Shown here one piece after another: positions 43,180 through 51,892 of a DNA stretch of 64,000 bases. Source of the DNA: Brevibacillus brevis (GTDB lineage: Bacteria; Bacillota; Bacilli; Brevibacillales; Brevibacillaceae); assembly GCF_022026395.1 (NCBI RefSeq), contig NZ_CP041767.1, forward strand, positions 1,127,501-1,191,500. Reading direction: 5' to 3'. Each line of letters starts with the position of its first letter. Within the stretch, counting starts at the first letter, position 1. The notes under the pieces were generated by a model. That model saw nothing but the letters and a program-made list of their open reading frames with translations, ran no database searches and was not told the DNA's origin. Position numbers and translations under genes: made by a program.

Positions 43180-43480
43180 ATTCAATAAAACAACCAACAC
43201 AGCCGTGAAAAGGAAAGTAAAAAAGGGATTTTGACGTCCAGAGAGTTGCCTGTTAGCTGAGAGGGCAGCCGCGAACTCTTTTTGAAAGCCACCTTGGAGC
43301 TCTGCTTTTGAAAATGCCAAGTAGAAAGCAGCGGATGGCCCACGTTATGGGGCGCATGTCTACGTAGACAGCACGAGTTTGCCTTTTGTGAGAGAGGCAA
43401 AAAAGCTGAGTGGTACCGCGATACCTTCGCCTCAGCAACCGGATTCATGGAAATCATGAGTCTGGTTGCTGGGGCTTTTT
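43180..43480 (+). ncRNA. T-box leader, probably alanine-specific
   Basis: A ~300-nt leader. The T-box core gtggtaccgcg is at 43410-43420, and stem I has the agagag element at ~43241 and a ccaccttggagctctgct segment that places GCT (Ala codon) in the specifier position. This would read uncharged tRNA-Ala and switch on alaR-alaT. The specifier call is by comparison with the layout of other T-boxes, not by folding. Confidence 0.85.
43431..43480 (+). terminator. T-box terminator
   Basis: cagcaacc pairs with ggttgctg, with gattcatg/catgagtc inside, followed by gggcttttt. It competes with the antiterminator formed by the T-box. Confidence 0.85.
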
Positions 43481-43562
43481 GCTTTATGACGTTGTTCAAA
43501 AAGTCGACTACTTGAACACGCACTTATGTACAAAAATAAAGAGAAAACTGGAGTGGTGGGGC

Positions 43563-44063
43563 ATGGATCGCTTGAAGCAAAGAGAGCTGTTGCACCTGTT
43601 GGAAGAAGACAGTCGCATGAGCGCTGAGCAAATCGGAAAAATGATCGGAGAGCCAACCGAGATCGTTGAGCAGACGATTGCAGCATTGGAAGCCGAAAAG
43701 GTCATTGTCAAATATCCAGCGCTGGTGAACTGGGAGCGTGTGGACGATCATCCGTACGTAAACGCCATGATTGATGTAAAAGTGACGCCGAAGCGTGACG
43801 TCGGCTTTGATGAAGTGGCGGAGCGAATTTGCCGTTTCCCAGAAGTGAAGGCTGTTTACTTGATGTCTGGTGCAAGCTATGACTTGTCGATTATTTTGGA
43901 AGGCAAAACGATGAAAGAGGTAGCTACTTTTGTTTCGCAAAAGCTGTCCACTCTTGATTCGGTTGTCTCAACAGCTACACATTTTATTTTGAAACGTTAC
44001 AAGCACGATGGCATTGAGCTGGAAGATCGTGACGAAGATCACAGGATGGTGGTTACGCCGTGA
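43563..44063 (+). CDS. alaR: Lrp/AsnC-family regulator AlaR
   Basis: 166 aa. N-terminal HTH (ELLHLLEEDSRMSAEQIGKMI) and a C-terminal Lrp ligand domain (VKVTPKRDVGFDEVAERI, FPEVKAVYLMSGASYD). The layout of AsnC-type regulator plus aminotransferase matches alaR-alaT of B. subtilis. ATG 43563 follows ggagtgg. The stop overlaps alaT by four bases. Confidence 0.88.
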   Translation: MDRLKQRELLHLLEEDSRMSAEQIGKMIGEPTEIVEQTIAALEAEKVIVKYPALVNWERVDDHPYVNAMIDVKVTPKRDVGFDEVAERICRFPEVKAVYLMSGASYDLSIILEGKTMKEVATFVSQKLSTLDSVVSTATHFILKRYKHDGIELEDRDEDHRMVVTP

Positions 44064-45238
44064 GTACACAAGTCAAAGTCAAAAACCGTTTATCCAGTAC
44101 AGTTCAATCGTTGAAGCCATCGGGCATTCGCCGCTTTTTCGATTTGGCAGCATCGATGGAGGGAGTCATTTCTTTAGGGGTTGGGGAGCCTGATTTCGTT
44201 ACTCCTTGGCGCATGAGAGAAGCTTCGATTTCTTCGCTGGAGCGTGGGCATACAGCTTATACATCCAATGCAGGTATGCTGCCATTGCGTGTGGAAATTC
44301 AGAAATACTTGGAAGAACGTTTTTCTGTCAGCTATCATCCAGAGACAGAAATTCTCGTGACGGTCGGTGCCAGCGAAGCGATTGATATCGCACTGCGTGC
44401 CATTCTCGATCCGGGTGATGAAGTATTGGTCGTGGAGCCTTGCTATGTCTCCTATGAACCAGTTATTCGCTTGGCTGGTGGTGTGCCGGTTTTCCTGAAA
44501 ACGACGATGGAAAACCAGTTTAAACTGACACCGCAAGAGCTGGAGACGCACATTACCGCACGTACAAAAGCAATTATTTTCTGCTATCCAAATAACCCGA
44601 CCGGGGGGACTATGACGGCTGAAGAGTGGAAAACACTTTTGCCGATCATCGAAAAGCACGACCTCATGGTGATCTCCGATGAGATTTATGCCGAGCTTAC
44701 CTACGGTCGTATGCACGATAGTATCGCAGCTCTGCCAGGGATGAAAGATCGGACGATCCTGATCTCCGGTTTTTCCAAAGCATTCGCGATGACCGGCTGG
44801 CGTTTGGGATATGTCTGCGCGTCACCTGATTTGCTCGCAGGCATGCTGAAAATCCATCAGTACACCATGCTGTGTGCTCCGACAATGGCTCAGATGGCTG
44901 CATTGGAAGCTCTGCGTCATGGACGGTCGGATATGGAACGAATGATTGAGAGCTACCGTCAGCGCCGCAATTATGTAGTAGATGGATTCCGTCATATCGG
45001 ATTGACTTGCCATGAACCGGATGGAGCATTCTACGCATTTCCGTCTGTTGTTTCTACAGGTCTCAGCTCTTCTGAGTTTGCGGAGAAGCTGCTGATGGAG
45101 GAAAAGGTAGCTGTTGTACCTGGAGATGTGTTCGGCGAAAGCGGAAAGGGACATATCCGTTGCTCTTATGCGACATCGATGGAGCAGTTGAAGAAGGCGC
45201 TGGAACGTATGGAGCGCTTGATGGGACGACTGTCCTAA
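44060..45238 (+). CDS. alaT: alanine-type aminotransferase AlaT (class I)
   Basis: 392 aa PLP enzyme. The PLP Lys is in ISGFSKAFAMTGWRLGY; other landmarks are GVGEPDF, YCYPNNPTGG and the Arg in HIRCSYATS. Forms alanine from pyruvate if the alaT assignment is right; the alanine-type T-box upstream supports it. GTG start overlapping alaR. Confidence 0.9.
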   Translation: MSTQVKVKNRLSSTVQSLKPSGIRRFFDLAASMEGVISLGVGEPDFVTPWRMREASISSLERGHTAYTSNAGMLPLRVEIQKYLEERFSVSYHPETEILVTVGASEAIDIALRAILDPGDEVLVVEPCYVSYEPVIRLAGGVPVFLKTTMENQFKLTPQELETHITARTKAIIFCYPNNPTGGTMTAEEWKTLLPIIEKHDLMVISDEIYAELTYGRMHDSIAALPGMKDRTILISGFSKAFAMTGWRLGYVCASPDLLAGMLKIHQYTMLCAPTMAQMAALEALRHGRSDMERMIESYRQRRNYVVDGFRHIGLTCHEPDGAFYAFPSVVSTGLSSSEFAEKLLMEEKVAVVPGDVFGESGKGHIRCSYATSMEQLKKALERMERLMGRLS

Positions 45239-45257
45239 CATTTTCCGGGAAATAAAG

Positions 45258-45288
45258 GGGGGGCGGCTTTCAAGCTGCTCCTTTTTTT
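45258..45288 (+). terminator. terminator after alaT
   Basis: ggggcggctt pairs with aagctgctcc (two G-U), then seven T. Confidence 0.8.
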
Positions 45289-45307
45289 ACGAGTGGCTGT
45301 GGTGGGG

Positions 45308-45506
45308 GAAGAAGCCCATTTCCAGTCTACGCTTCGGCCTACGCCCCGCAAGGGGGGATTCACTGGCCGCTTCGGAAAAAATGGCGGGAGCGCTTCAAAC
45401 GTAGAAGTCTCGGTGAAGTATTCCATAAGTGAAGCTGAAATTCCCCGCCATTTTTTCCGAAGCTGGGATGGGCTCCAGAGGCGCTTGACTGGAAATGCGC
45501 TTCTTC
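45308..45506. repeat. long palindromic intergenic element
   Basis: A 199-bp imperfect palindrome. Outer arms gaagaagcccatttccagtc and gactggaaatgcgcttcttc pair at 19 of 20 positions; inner arms at 45369-45388 and 45444-45463 are a perfect 20-bp match (gcttcggaaaaaatggcggg). Shorter hairpins fill the loop. No reading frame has a ribosome site. Looks like a REP/MITE-type repeat, but only one copy is in this window. Confidence 0.8.
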
Positions 45507-45586
45507 TTACGCAGCTGTGGTAAGGGAACACCTTGAAAGCTAATGCAAGAGGATGTTCTGCAAGTAGTTCGAGGAGGAGATTCCTA

Positions 45587-46498
45587 ATGATTTCACTGCC
45601 AACCCAATTTACCGAAACAATTATGGGGGTACATAAAGAAGCGGGGCGTCTCTGGCTGGATTCCTTTGATGAACTACTTGCCGATTGCGAAGCACGGTGG
45701 TCTCTAAAGGTGCTTGCGCCATTTCCACTCTCCTATAACTTTGTCGCACCAGTTGTGTTGAAGGATGGAACAAACGCAGTACTGAAGCTGGGAGTGCCTG
45801 GCGTGGAATGGCAAAGAGAGCTGGCAGCGATTCGGGGTTTTGCAGGGCGGGGAATGGTGCAGCTTCTCGATGCTGACGAGGAAAAAGGGATGATGCTTTT
45901 GGAGCGCATCATGCCAGGCGAGACACTGGACAAGCTGAGTAGCGAAGACGAGCGAATTCAATGCTTGGCGGACGTAATCAAAAGAATGCATACACCCATT
46001 TCGAGGGTTGGCAAGCTTGCGTCGAGATTCCCGACGATAGCAGACTGGGCTGTGGGACTGGAACAGATTCGCCCCCATTTCCAAGGGGGGACAGGACTGA
46101 TTCCTGAGCAAATGGTGGAGCAGGCCATGCAATGGTACAAAAAGCTTCTCCCCACACAAAAAGAACCGTGCTTGCTGCATGGTGATCTTCATCATGAAAA
46201 TATTTTGCGTGCAGAAAGAGAGCCGTGGTTGGCAATTGATCCGAAAGGACTGATTGGGGAGACGGAATACGAGGTGATTCCGTTTTTGCTGAACCATTTG
46301 CCAGAGGATGGGCTAGAAGAGGTAATGAAACAGCGGGTCGATGGGCTGACGAAGGCGCTGTCCTTGCAAAAAGAGAGTGTGTTAGCATGGGCGTATTGCC
46401 ACAGTGTGCTGTCAGCTTGGTGGTTCATAGAGGATTTTGGTGCAGACGGTGGTCGTTTAGTGATGCCGAGAGTTTTTGAGAGGCTGTTAAATGAGTAA
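45587..46498 (+). CDS. aminoglycoside/streptomycin-6-kinase-like phosphotransferase
   Basis: 303 aa. Kinase-like fold with catalytic loop LLHGDLHHENIL (Asp, Asn), then IDPKGLIGE in place of DFG, and the GDL..VLKLGVP N-lobe Lys. The PKG motif and length resemble APH(6)/hydroxyurea-type phosphotransferases. Resistance is not shown by sequence alone. ATG 45587 follows gaggagg. Confidence 0.8.
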   Translation: MISLPTQFTETIMGVHKEAGRLWLDSFDELLADCEARWSLKVLAPFPLSYNFVAPVVLKDGTNAVLKLGVPGVEWQRELAAIRGFAGRGMVQLLDADEEKGMMLLERIMPGETLDKLSSEDERIQCLADVIKRMHTPISRVGKLASRFPTIADWAVGLEQIRPHFQGGTGLIPEQMVEQAMQWYKKLLPTQKEPCLLHGDLHHENILRAEREPWLAIDPKGLIGETEYEVIPFLLNHLPEDGLEEVMKQRVDGLTKALSLQKESVLAWAYCHSVLSAWWFIEDFGADGGRLVMPRVFERLLNE

Positions 46499-46533
46499 AG
46501 GCTTCACCCTGTGGGATGAAGCCTTCTTTATTT
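46498..46533 (+). terminator. terminator after the phosphotransferase gene
   Basis: aaggcttcaccc pairs with gggatgaagcctt (one mismatch), then ctttattttaaa. The stem starts within the stop codon. Confidence 0.8.
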
Positions 46534-46569
46534 TAAATGAATAAATGAGGTCTTTCGTGATACGAAATA

Positions 46570-47625
46570 TTAATAGCCAGTTGACTGATTCAAGGTGGCA
46601 GCAGCGAGATTGTATTGATAAACCGATTCGATTGCTTTTGTTTCAGAGTCAAACAGGTTTGCTTCGTCTTCCATCAATTCTTTCATCGATGCTTTCCCTA
46701 ATCTATATTGATCGATTGTTGCCTGATAGCGCTCCAATGCGGTTTCTTTCTTTGTTGTACTTTCCTCTAATGCCTTTTTCGCTGCGAGTAGCTTCGTATA
46801 GTTGTCACTTACCTCTTGACCGATTTTCTTCTGTGTTTTTTGTTTTTGCAGTTCTGCTTTTTTGTGCTCATTTTTTGCGATTGTACCTTTATGTGTGCTG
46901 AGAGCGGAATACTCTGCCGTGTAATCAATTCTTACTTGGGCAAAGTCTATTTCTGCTTGTGCCTTGATCATCTCAGGACGTTTTTCAAAAGCTTTTGCTT
47001 GCCATTGCTCCAGGGAAAGCAGCTCGTCCTGAGTCAGATCAGTGGAGATCATTTTCCATTGTCTGTCTGCTTTTTCGTTCAATAAATCGTTGAGCTTGGC
47101 CAATGTTTGTTTGTAGCTGGCTTCAAGGGCAGCGAGATTTTTGTGAGCTTCTGTTTCTTGGGAGTCCAACCAGTACTGTCTTTGCAAGCTTTTCTTTTGC
47201 GCTTTGATTTTGGCGTCTAATGATTGGACTTCGAAGAATGCTTTTTGCACTTGCAATTGAACGGTGTTTTTTTGCGTATTCAGGGCGACTTCATCGACAA
47301 CCACTTCTTTGACCGCTTTGGCAGCGTCTTCGAATTTCTTTTTGGCATCAGCCAGAGTCATGATGTCAGCTTTTTTGATTTCTTCTTTTTCTCTCAGTGT
47401 AATGGAGGTTTCGTACTTCGTAATATCTAATTCAAGCCGAAGCAGCTCCAGATCGACGCTGTTCTTTATTGCCTGTTCGACTGCGAAATCTAGCGACAAA
47501 GGGGAAACATCCGTCAGTTCAGCAGTGGCCACAAGTGGAGCAGCCAGAGCCAAATGGGCGCCACCTGTGAGGAGAGAAGTGACTAATGTTGTGCTGTAAA
47601 TGTGTTTGAAGAGCCTGGATTTCAT
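46570..47625 (-). CDS. TolC-like outer-membrane-efflux-type protein
   Basis: 351 aa with a signal peptide (residues 1-28, cut after LALA). The rest is long coiled-coil helix in two copies (residues ~50-200 and 215-345), the TolC/OEP pattern, ending in EDEANLFDSETKAIESVYQYNLAAATL. It is shorter than true TolC and the host looks Gram-positive, so a wall-associated or export role is more likely than an outer-membrane pore. A Fur-like box lies 30 bases upstream of the ATG; no membrane-fusion protein is nearby. Confidence 0.78.
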   Translation of the reverse strand: MKSRLFKHIYSTTLVTSLLTGGAHLALAAPLVATAELTDVSPLSLDFAVEQAIKNSVDLELLRLELDITKYETSITLREKEEIKKADIMTLADAKKKFEDAAKAVKEVVVDEVALNTQKNTVQLQVQKAFFEVQSLDAKIKAQKKSLQRQYWLDSQETEAHKNLAALEASYKQTLAKLNDLLNEKADRQWKMISTDLTQDELLSLEQWQAKAFEKRPEMIKAQAEIDFAQVRIDYTAEYSALSTHKGTIAKNEHKKAELQKQKTQKKIGQEVSDNYTKLLAAKKALEESTTKKETALERYQATIDQYRLGKASMKELMEDEANLFDSETKAIESVYQYNLAAATLNQSTGY

Positions 47626-47654
47626 GGGGCAACCTCCTGATCATATATAAAAGA

Positions 47655-47681
47655 ATTTGATAACGATTCTCATTATCAAAT
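47655..47681 (-). promoter_or_regulatory. Fur box upstream of the TolC-like gene
   Basis: A 9-9-9 inverted repeat (atttgataa ... ttatcaaat). The 19-base core at 47659-47677 matches the Fur consensus at 16 of 19 positions. Its position just upstream of the start of transcription suits repression by iron. Confidence 0.8.
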
Positions 47682-47761
47682 CCATGAAAAGTATATATTT
47701 CCAACTGAATTTCGTCAATAAAAAAATGTTTTTCACTATGTTCTTGGTCGAAATCAAAAGG

Positions 47762-47816
47762 AATCCCCTTCCGGAAAAGGCAAAAGGAGCATCTGCCTGT
47801 TTCCCAGAAGGGGACT
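47762..47816. terminator. bidirectional hairpin between convergent genes
   Basis: tccccttc pairs with gaagggga; inner ggcaaaa and ttttgcc-like segments extend the stem. Confidence 0.6.
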
Positions 47817-47838
47817 TGCTTTTCTAATGGGAAAAGAA

Positions 47839-47985
47839 CTATTCTTTGTCCCTGTTTTCTTTGTTTTCCGCAGCCGACTTGGCAGTTTGGTTCAATGTCC
47901 CTTCCTTTGGTGTAAGGGAATAACCATGCATATTGCTTCCGTTATAACCCATGTCAGGCTTTTCTTTTGAGATACGATCAGTCAT
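47839..47985 (-). CDS. small hydrophilic protein (48 aa)
   Basis: 48 aa, Asn/Lys/Glu-rich, no hydrophobic core (MTDRISKEKPDMGYNGSNMH). Starts 8 bases inside the end of the upstream 63-aa gene, with aaggggg seven bases before the ATG, so translational coupling is likely. Composition is like small spore coat or acid-soluble proteins, but no family is recognised. Confidence 0.6.
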   Translation of the reverse strand: MTDRISKEKPDMGYNGSNMHGYSLTPKEGTLNQTAKSAAENKENRDKE

Positions 47986-48169
47986 TTGCTTCCCCCTTAT
48001 TTTGTCCAGTGGGTGTAGAGTCTTGTTGCACATACGGATTGTCGATGTCATTTGGTTCCTTGTCCAGATTGGTACGGATTGCGAGGATTGGACTAGTTGG
48101 AGGTTGAGCGATCAGTCTGTCATCCAGTTGTTTGAAATCAGGCAGGTCGTTTTCGCGATTGTCATCCAT
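47978..48169 (-). CDS. small hydrophilic protein (63 aa)
   Basis: 63 aa, acidic, unstructured-looking (MDDNRENDLPDFKQLDD, then Gln/Pro-rich). ATG has aaaggagg eight bases upstream. Overlaps the next small gene by 8 bases. Function unknown; a spore-related role is a guess. Confidence 0.6.
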   Translation of the reverse strand: MDDNRENDLPDFKQLDDRLIAQPPTSPILAIRTNLDKEPNDIDNPYVQQDSTPTGQNKGEAND

Positions 48170-48247
48170 GTTCGTCTCCTCCTTTACGGGTTAGTATGTC
48201 CACCATCTGCCTGTCAATTTCCTTAAATGGAAAAGGAAACGGCACAC

Positions 48248-48289
48248 AAAAAAACAGCCCCAGTCCCAGAGAAGCTCGGGCAGAGGCTG
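48248..48289 (-). terminator. terminator of the hypothetical gene at 48308
   Basis: acagcc pairs with ggctgt with a partly paired interior; seven T follow on the minus strand. Confidence 0.75.
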
Positions 48290-48307
48290 TAGATCATCTT
48301 TGTGCAG

Positions 48308-49180
48308 TTAACTCGTTTTCTTGGACAGGATCTTCATAAAAGAGGCAAGATTCGTTTGAAGCAATGGTGTAAAGGAAGAAAAGGAAGCATTTTCAGCGAG
48401 CGTATTCATTTGACGAACAAATTCCGTGGTGTCCTTTGTATTTACATTCTCAAAACGGTTAGTGATTATAGTATTTTTTAAATCAGAGAGAAGTGTAGCT
48501 TGTTCGTTCCGGTATTGTGCGATCCAGTCTGGACGATGTTGCAGCTTTTTGACGAATTGAATCAGCATGCTTACTTTCTCTGTTTGATTGGTGGTAGCCG
48601 CTTGCATTTTTTTGTAGGCTTCCGGGTCATATCGTTCCATCAGTTTGGACGGATTGACATAGTCGTCCGGCGCCCCATGTGGTTTTTGCGGAAGCTCTAC
48701 GTAGCTGACACTGCCAGTCGCAGGGTCAACTTTTCGTGTTTTGGCAACGCTAGCGAGCAGATGGAGGGTATCCAAAAATTCAGCAGCATTTTTTTCATCA
48801 GCCATGTATTGGTCTGCCAAATATTTGCCTTGGGTTAATCCGACCTCTACCAAAGCAGCTCTTTCTTCATCCGTGTAGGTGGATTGGGAGTTGAAAAAAT
48901 TACGTTCGAGGATCTGATCAAAGGCCTTACGAGCTTCAGGTGGTTTATCTGCGAAAATTTTATCCAAGCGCTCGTTAATCTCTGTGCTAAAGAAAAATTG
49001 GACGCTGTGATGTTCGATGGCATCAGCAGGGAGCTCGCGTGCTTTGTGAGAACGAAGATCTACTGTATCGTACTCGGGCAATCTGGGCAATTCTAAACGA
49101 GTTCCTGTCACCATTTGGGGTGCAAGTTGGTTAGTGGATAGCTGGGGGGGTAGGTAGCGGTTATTCGATTGGATGTGCAT
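48308..49180 (-). CDS. conserved hypothetical protein
   Basis: 290 aa, soluble, mostly helical, no signal peptide. The first ~45 residues are Pro/Asn-rich (YLPPQLSTNQLAPQM), like flexible N-termini of flagellar or secreted regulators. Core VQFFFSTEINERLDKIFADK onward is helical. I do not recognise a family. ATG has gtgaggag seven bases upstream. Confidence 0.65.
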   Translation of the reverse strand: MHIQSNNRYLPPQLSTNQLAPQMVTGTRLELPRLPEYDTVDLRSHKARELPADAIEHHSVQFFFSTEINERLDKIFADKPPEARKAFDQILERNFFNSQSTYTDEERAALVEVGLTQGKYLADQYMADEKNAAEFLDTLHLLASVAKTRKVDPATGSVSYVELPQKPHGAPDDYVNPSKLMERYDPEAYKKMQAATTNQTEKVSMLIQFVKKLQHRPDWIAQYRNEQATLLSDLKNTIITNRFENVNTKDTTEFVRQMNTLAENASFSSFTPLLQTNLASFMKILSKKTS

Positions 49181-49398
49181 GTTCTACTCTCCTCACATGG
49201 ATTCATGTTCAGTCGTGAAGGCAGGAGATCATGGTTACCTTTTATCAGATGACTAGTATGAGTTGCGAGAACGGAAGGAAACGGATCTCTATTGCTTCTT
49301 TTCTATACTATCGGCTCTTTTCGGGCAATTATTAATATACTGTTTAGCATGAAAAAGGACTCCCGTTCAGATAACGGAAGTCCGTATTTTTTCTTCGA
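49181..49398. other. intergenic region
   Basis: 218 bases; apart from the lysP terminator hairpin nothing is seen. Confidence 0.4.
49351..49384 (-). terminator. terminator of lysP
   Basis: On the minus strand ggacttccgtt pairs with aacgggagtcc, then five T. Confidence 0.75.
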
Positions 49399-50847
49399 TT
49401 ATTTCGTGTGTTCATCCATGCTGAAGTCAACTTGTTCAAGAGGGACGAGCTTTGTCTTTTGCGTGACTTTATAAGCGAGCCAAATGATTAAGAACAGAGG
49501 CAAACCAATGTAAGAGACCGCGACGCCATACCAGTCGATCGTTCCACCCAAGAATGCGGAGTAATTTTGCCCCAAAATAACGATACAGCAAATGATGAAG
49601 GCAAAAATCGGTCCAAACGGGAACCACTTTGCCCGATAAGGCAATTCGCTTAAGTCACGGCCCTGAGCGATAAACGCTTTGCGGAAACGGTAGTGACTAA
49701 TGGCAATTCCCAGCCAAGCGATGAAGCCTGACATACCAGACGCATTCAAAAGCCATACGTACACTTCGCCTTCCCCAAACAGAGAGGACAGAAAAGCAAG
49801 GGCGCCGATGAGCGCAGTCAAGATCAAGGCATTGATAGGTACGCCATTACTTGTTACTTTTGCGAACCATTTTGGTGCTTTTCCTTCCTTCGCCAAGTTC
49901 CACAGCATGCGTGTAGATGCGTACATGCCAGAGTTACCAGCAGACAATACAGACGTGAGAATAACGGCATTCATGACGGATGCTGCAAAAGCAAATCCGG
50001 CATTTTCAAATACAATCGTAAACGGACTGATCGCAATATCCGTCAGGTCGCCACTGATCAGATTTGGATTATCGTATGGAACCAACAACCCGATGATCAA
50101 AATAGCGAGGATGTAGAAGAGCAGGATGCGCCAAAAAATTTGACGGATGGCCTTGGGAATGTTGCGGGCAGGGTCTTCGCTCTCTCCAGCTGCGACACCA
50201 ACCAGCTCCGTCCCTTGGAAAGAGAATCCGGCAATCATAAAGACACCGAGCAGGGCCATGAAGCCGCCATTGAATGGCGCGTCGCCTTTGGTGAAGTTTT
50301 GGAAGCCAACTGCTTGACCGCCCATAATGCCAAAAATCATCAACACACCGACAATAATAAAGATGATAACCGTTATTACTTTAATCAAGGCGAACCAATA
50401 TTCAGATTCTCCATAGGCTTTCACAGACAGGAGATTCAAGGCGAACAGCAATCCGAGGAACAAAGCGCTCCACACTATCGCTGGGGTATCCGGGAACCAA
50501 TATTTCATAATAAGTGCGGAAGCTGACAGCTCGACGGCAATGGTAATGGCCCAGTTGTACCAGTAGTTCCAACCGAGAGCAAAGCCGAGAGATGGATCGA
50601 CGAACCGTGTGGCATACGTCGAAAATGAACCGGAAACAGGCATGAAGGCGGCCATTTCCCCCAAGCTAGTCATTAAAAAGTAAACCATGATACTAATGGC
50701 GAGATAGGCGACTAACGCTCCACCTGGCCCGGCGGAATGAATCGAGCCTCCGCTCGCGAGAAACAATCCCGTCCCAATCGACCCGCCAATGGCGATCATC
50801 GTCAGGTGTCGGGCTTTTAAACCACGTTGCAATTGATTTTGTGACAT
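49399..50847 (-). CDS. lysP: lysine permease LysP (APC superfamily)
   Basis: 482 aa, 12 membrane helices. Family motif RGLKARHLTMIAIGGSIGTG near the N-terminus and FSFQGTELVGVAAGES around residue 218 are typical of amino-acid permeases. The lysine riboswitch and its terminator directly upstream identify lysine as the likely substrate. Shine-Dalgarno aaagg is rather far (~15 bases), so the start could be slightly off. Confidence 0.88.
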   Translation of the reverse strand: MSQNQLQRGLKARHLTMIAIGGSIGTGLFLASGGSIHSAGPGGALVAYLAISIMVYFLMTSLGEMAAFMPVSGSFSTYATRFVDPSLGFALGWNYWYNWAITIAVELSASALIMKYWFPDTPAIVWSALFLGLLFALNLLSVKAYGESEYWFALIKVITVIIFIIVGVLMIFGIMGGQAVGFQNFTKGDAPFNGGFMALLGVFMIAGFSFQGTELVGVAAGESEDPARNIPKAIRQIFWRILLFYILAILIIGLLVPYDNPNLISGDLTDIAISPFTIVFENAGFAFAASVMNAVILTSVLSAGNSGMYASTRMLWNLAKEGKAPKWFAKVTSNGVPINALILTALIGALAFLSSLFGEGEVYVWLLNASGMSGFIAWLGIAISHYRFRKAFIAQGRDLSELPYRAKWFPFGPIFAFIICCIVILGQNYSAFLGGTIDWYGVAVSYIGLPLFLIIWLAYKVTQKTKLVPLEQVDFSMDEHTK

Positions 50848-50895
50848 AAGCTGCTTGCACGACCTTTCTTGATTTTTGAGAAGGAAGGTCGGAAA

Positions 50896-50934
50896 TTAAA
50901 AAACCGCCATAGCCAAAAAATGGCATAGGGCGGT
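50896..50934 (-). terminator. lysine-riboswitch terminator
   Basis: accgcc-atgcca pairs with tggctat-ggcggt; six T follow on the minus strand. Lies between aptamer and lysP. Confidence 0.85.
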
Positions 50935-50957
50935 ATCATCCAATCCCCACCAAGCCT

Positions 50958-51150
50958 TCACTGAAGATAGCTCACCACGTTTGCTTGGCATGCAAACGTG
51001 ACAGTTCTGCCCCTTTCGAGTACAGCCCCAACCCAATCGCACAGAGACGCGATATGAGTTTCGGCGGATTTTCCTTACCTGGAGTCATTGATTTTCTCTG
51101 AATCTCGTACAGGATGATATAAAAGCCGCGACCTCTATCCTCACCGTGAA
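50958..51150 (-). ncRNA. lysine riboswitch (L box)
   Basis: On the minus strand: ggtgaggatagaggtcgcg at the 5' side, cgccgaaac in the middle, then ggggctgtactcgaaagggg, and gagctatcttc closing P1. These are the L-box landmarks in order and distance. Turns lysP off when lysine is high. Confidence 0.9.
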
Positions 51151-51188
51151 AGATGAGGATAACATGTATGAAATTATGTGATTCATCA

Positions 51189-51217
51189 AATATAAAGGAT
51201 TGTTCGGGATTAATCAA
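51189..51217 (-). promoter_or_regulatory. promoter of the lysine riboswitch-lysP unit
   Basis: TTGATT, 17-base spacer, TATATT on the minus strand, ~35 bases upstream of the aptamer. Confidence 0.75.
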
Positions 51218-51229
51218 TGTGAAATTTTG

Positions 51230-51724
51230 TTATTCAAATGAGCGTCTGGCAGGCCAAGAGCCTTGCAGCTTGCGAATTTGGACAATTTGTCCCGTATGAA
51301 ACGCATCATGCAAGACAAGACTCATGACGTTTTGGTAAATCGGTGTATAGGTAGCCTTCTGGTTTAACTCTTCATCCGTCAGCAAGGAAAGCTGTTCATG
51401 AATGTTGCGATGGACGCTTTCCATTCGCAAAAGGGTAGCTAGCCAAGCGTCTTCGTCATCAGGACCGCCGGATGGGGTGAAGGTATCATCGTTCGTCTCG
51501 GCAGAGCCATGAAATTCGGTATCCAAAAGACGATGCAACAGACGTTCTTTGTAATACAGAAGATGACTGACGTTTTCCCAGATTGTGTTAGCTGCTTCTC
51601 CTACAGGGCGCCAGCTAGCCTCCGCTGCTGATACTCCGGAAAGCACTTCTTTTAAGGGGGGATACCAGTCTTCCTTGTCATACGCACATTCCCATCCGTG
51701 CAAAAGCAATTCCTTCCGATTCAT
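51230..51724 (-). CDS. DinB-family protein
   Basis: 164-aa four-helix bundle. The three metal His of the family are probably in HGWECAYD, NVSHLLYYKERLLHR and LHDAFHTGQIVQIRKLQG. DinB/YfiT proteins are metal-dependent and often thiol transferases; exact role unknown. ATG with gaggagg upstream. No terminator before the lysP promoter, whose -35 lies close to its stop. Confidence 0.85.
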   Translation of the reverse strand: MNRKELLLHGWECAYDKEDWYPPLKEVLSGVSAAEASWRPVGEAANTIWENVSHLLYYKERLLHRLLDTEFHGSAETNDDTFTPSGGPDDEDAWLATLLRMESVHRNIHEQLSLLTDEELNQKATYTPIYQNVMSLVLHDAFHTGQIVQIRKLQGSWPARRSFE

Positions 51725-51892
51725 ACGCTTCCTCCTCGTCTGTGAAAAAGATTGATGAAACGCTATAATAACAGTAAGAAATGAGTGTGTAACCAGTTAA
51801 TTTAATTACGGTGGTTACAAATAGAGATTACCATATCCTGTATGGTCATACAAGAGAGAAAAATGAAGGGTTTCGTCAGGAGAGATGATGCC

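Noticed and set aside
43410..43562. N-terminal extension of alaR
   Set aside because: It lies across the T-box core and terminator; the ATG at 43563 is the true start.
45293..45523. Open frames on both strands across the palindromic element
   Set aside because: They have no ribosome site and arise from the symmetry of the palindrome.
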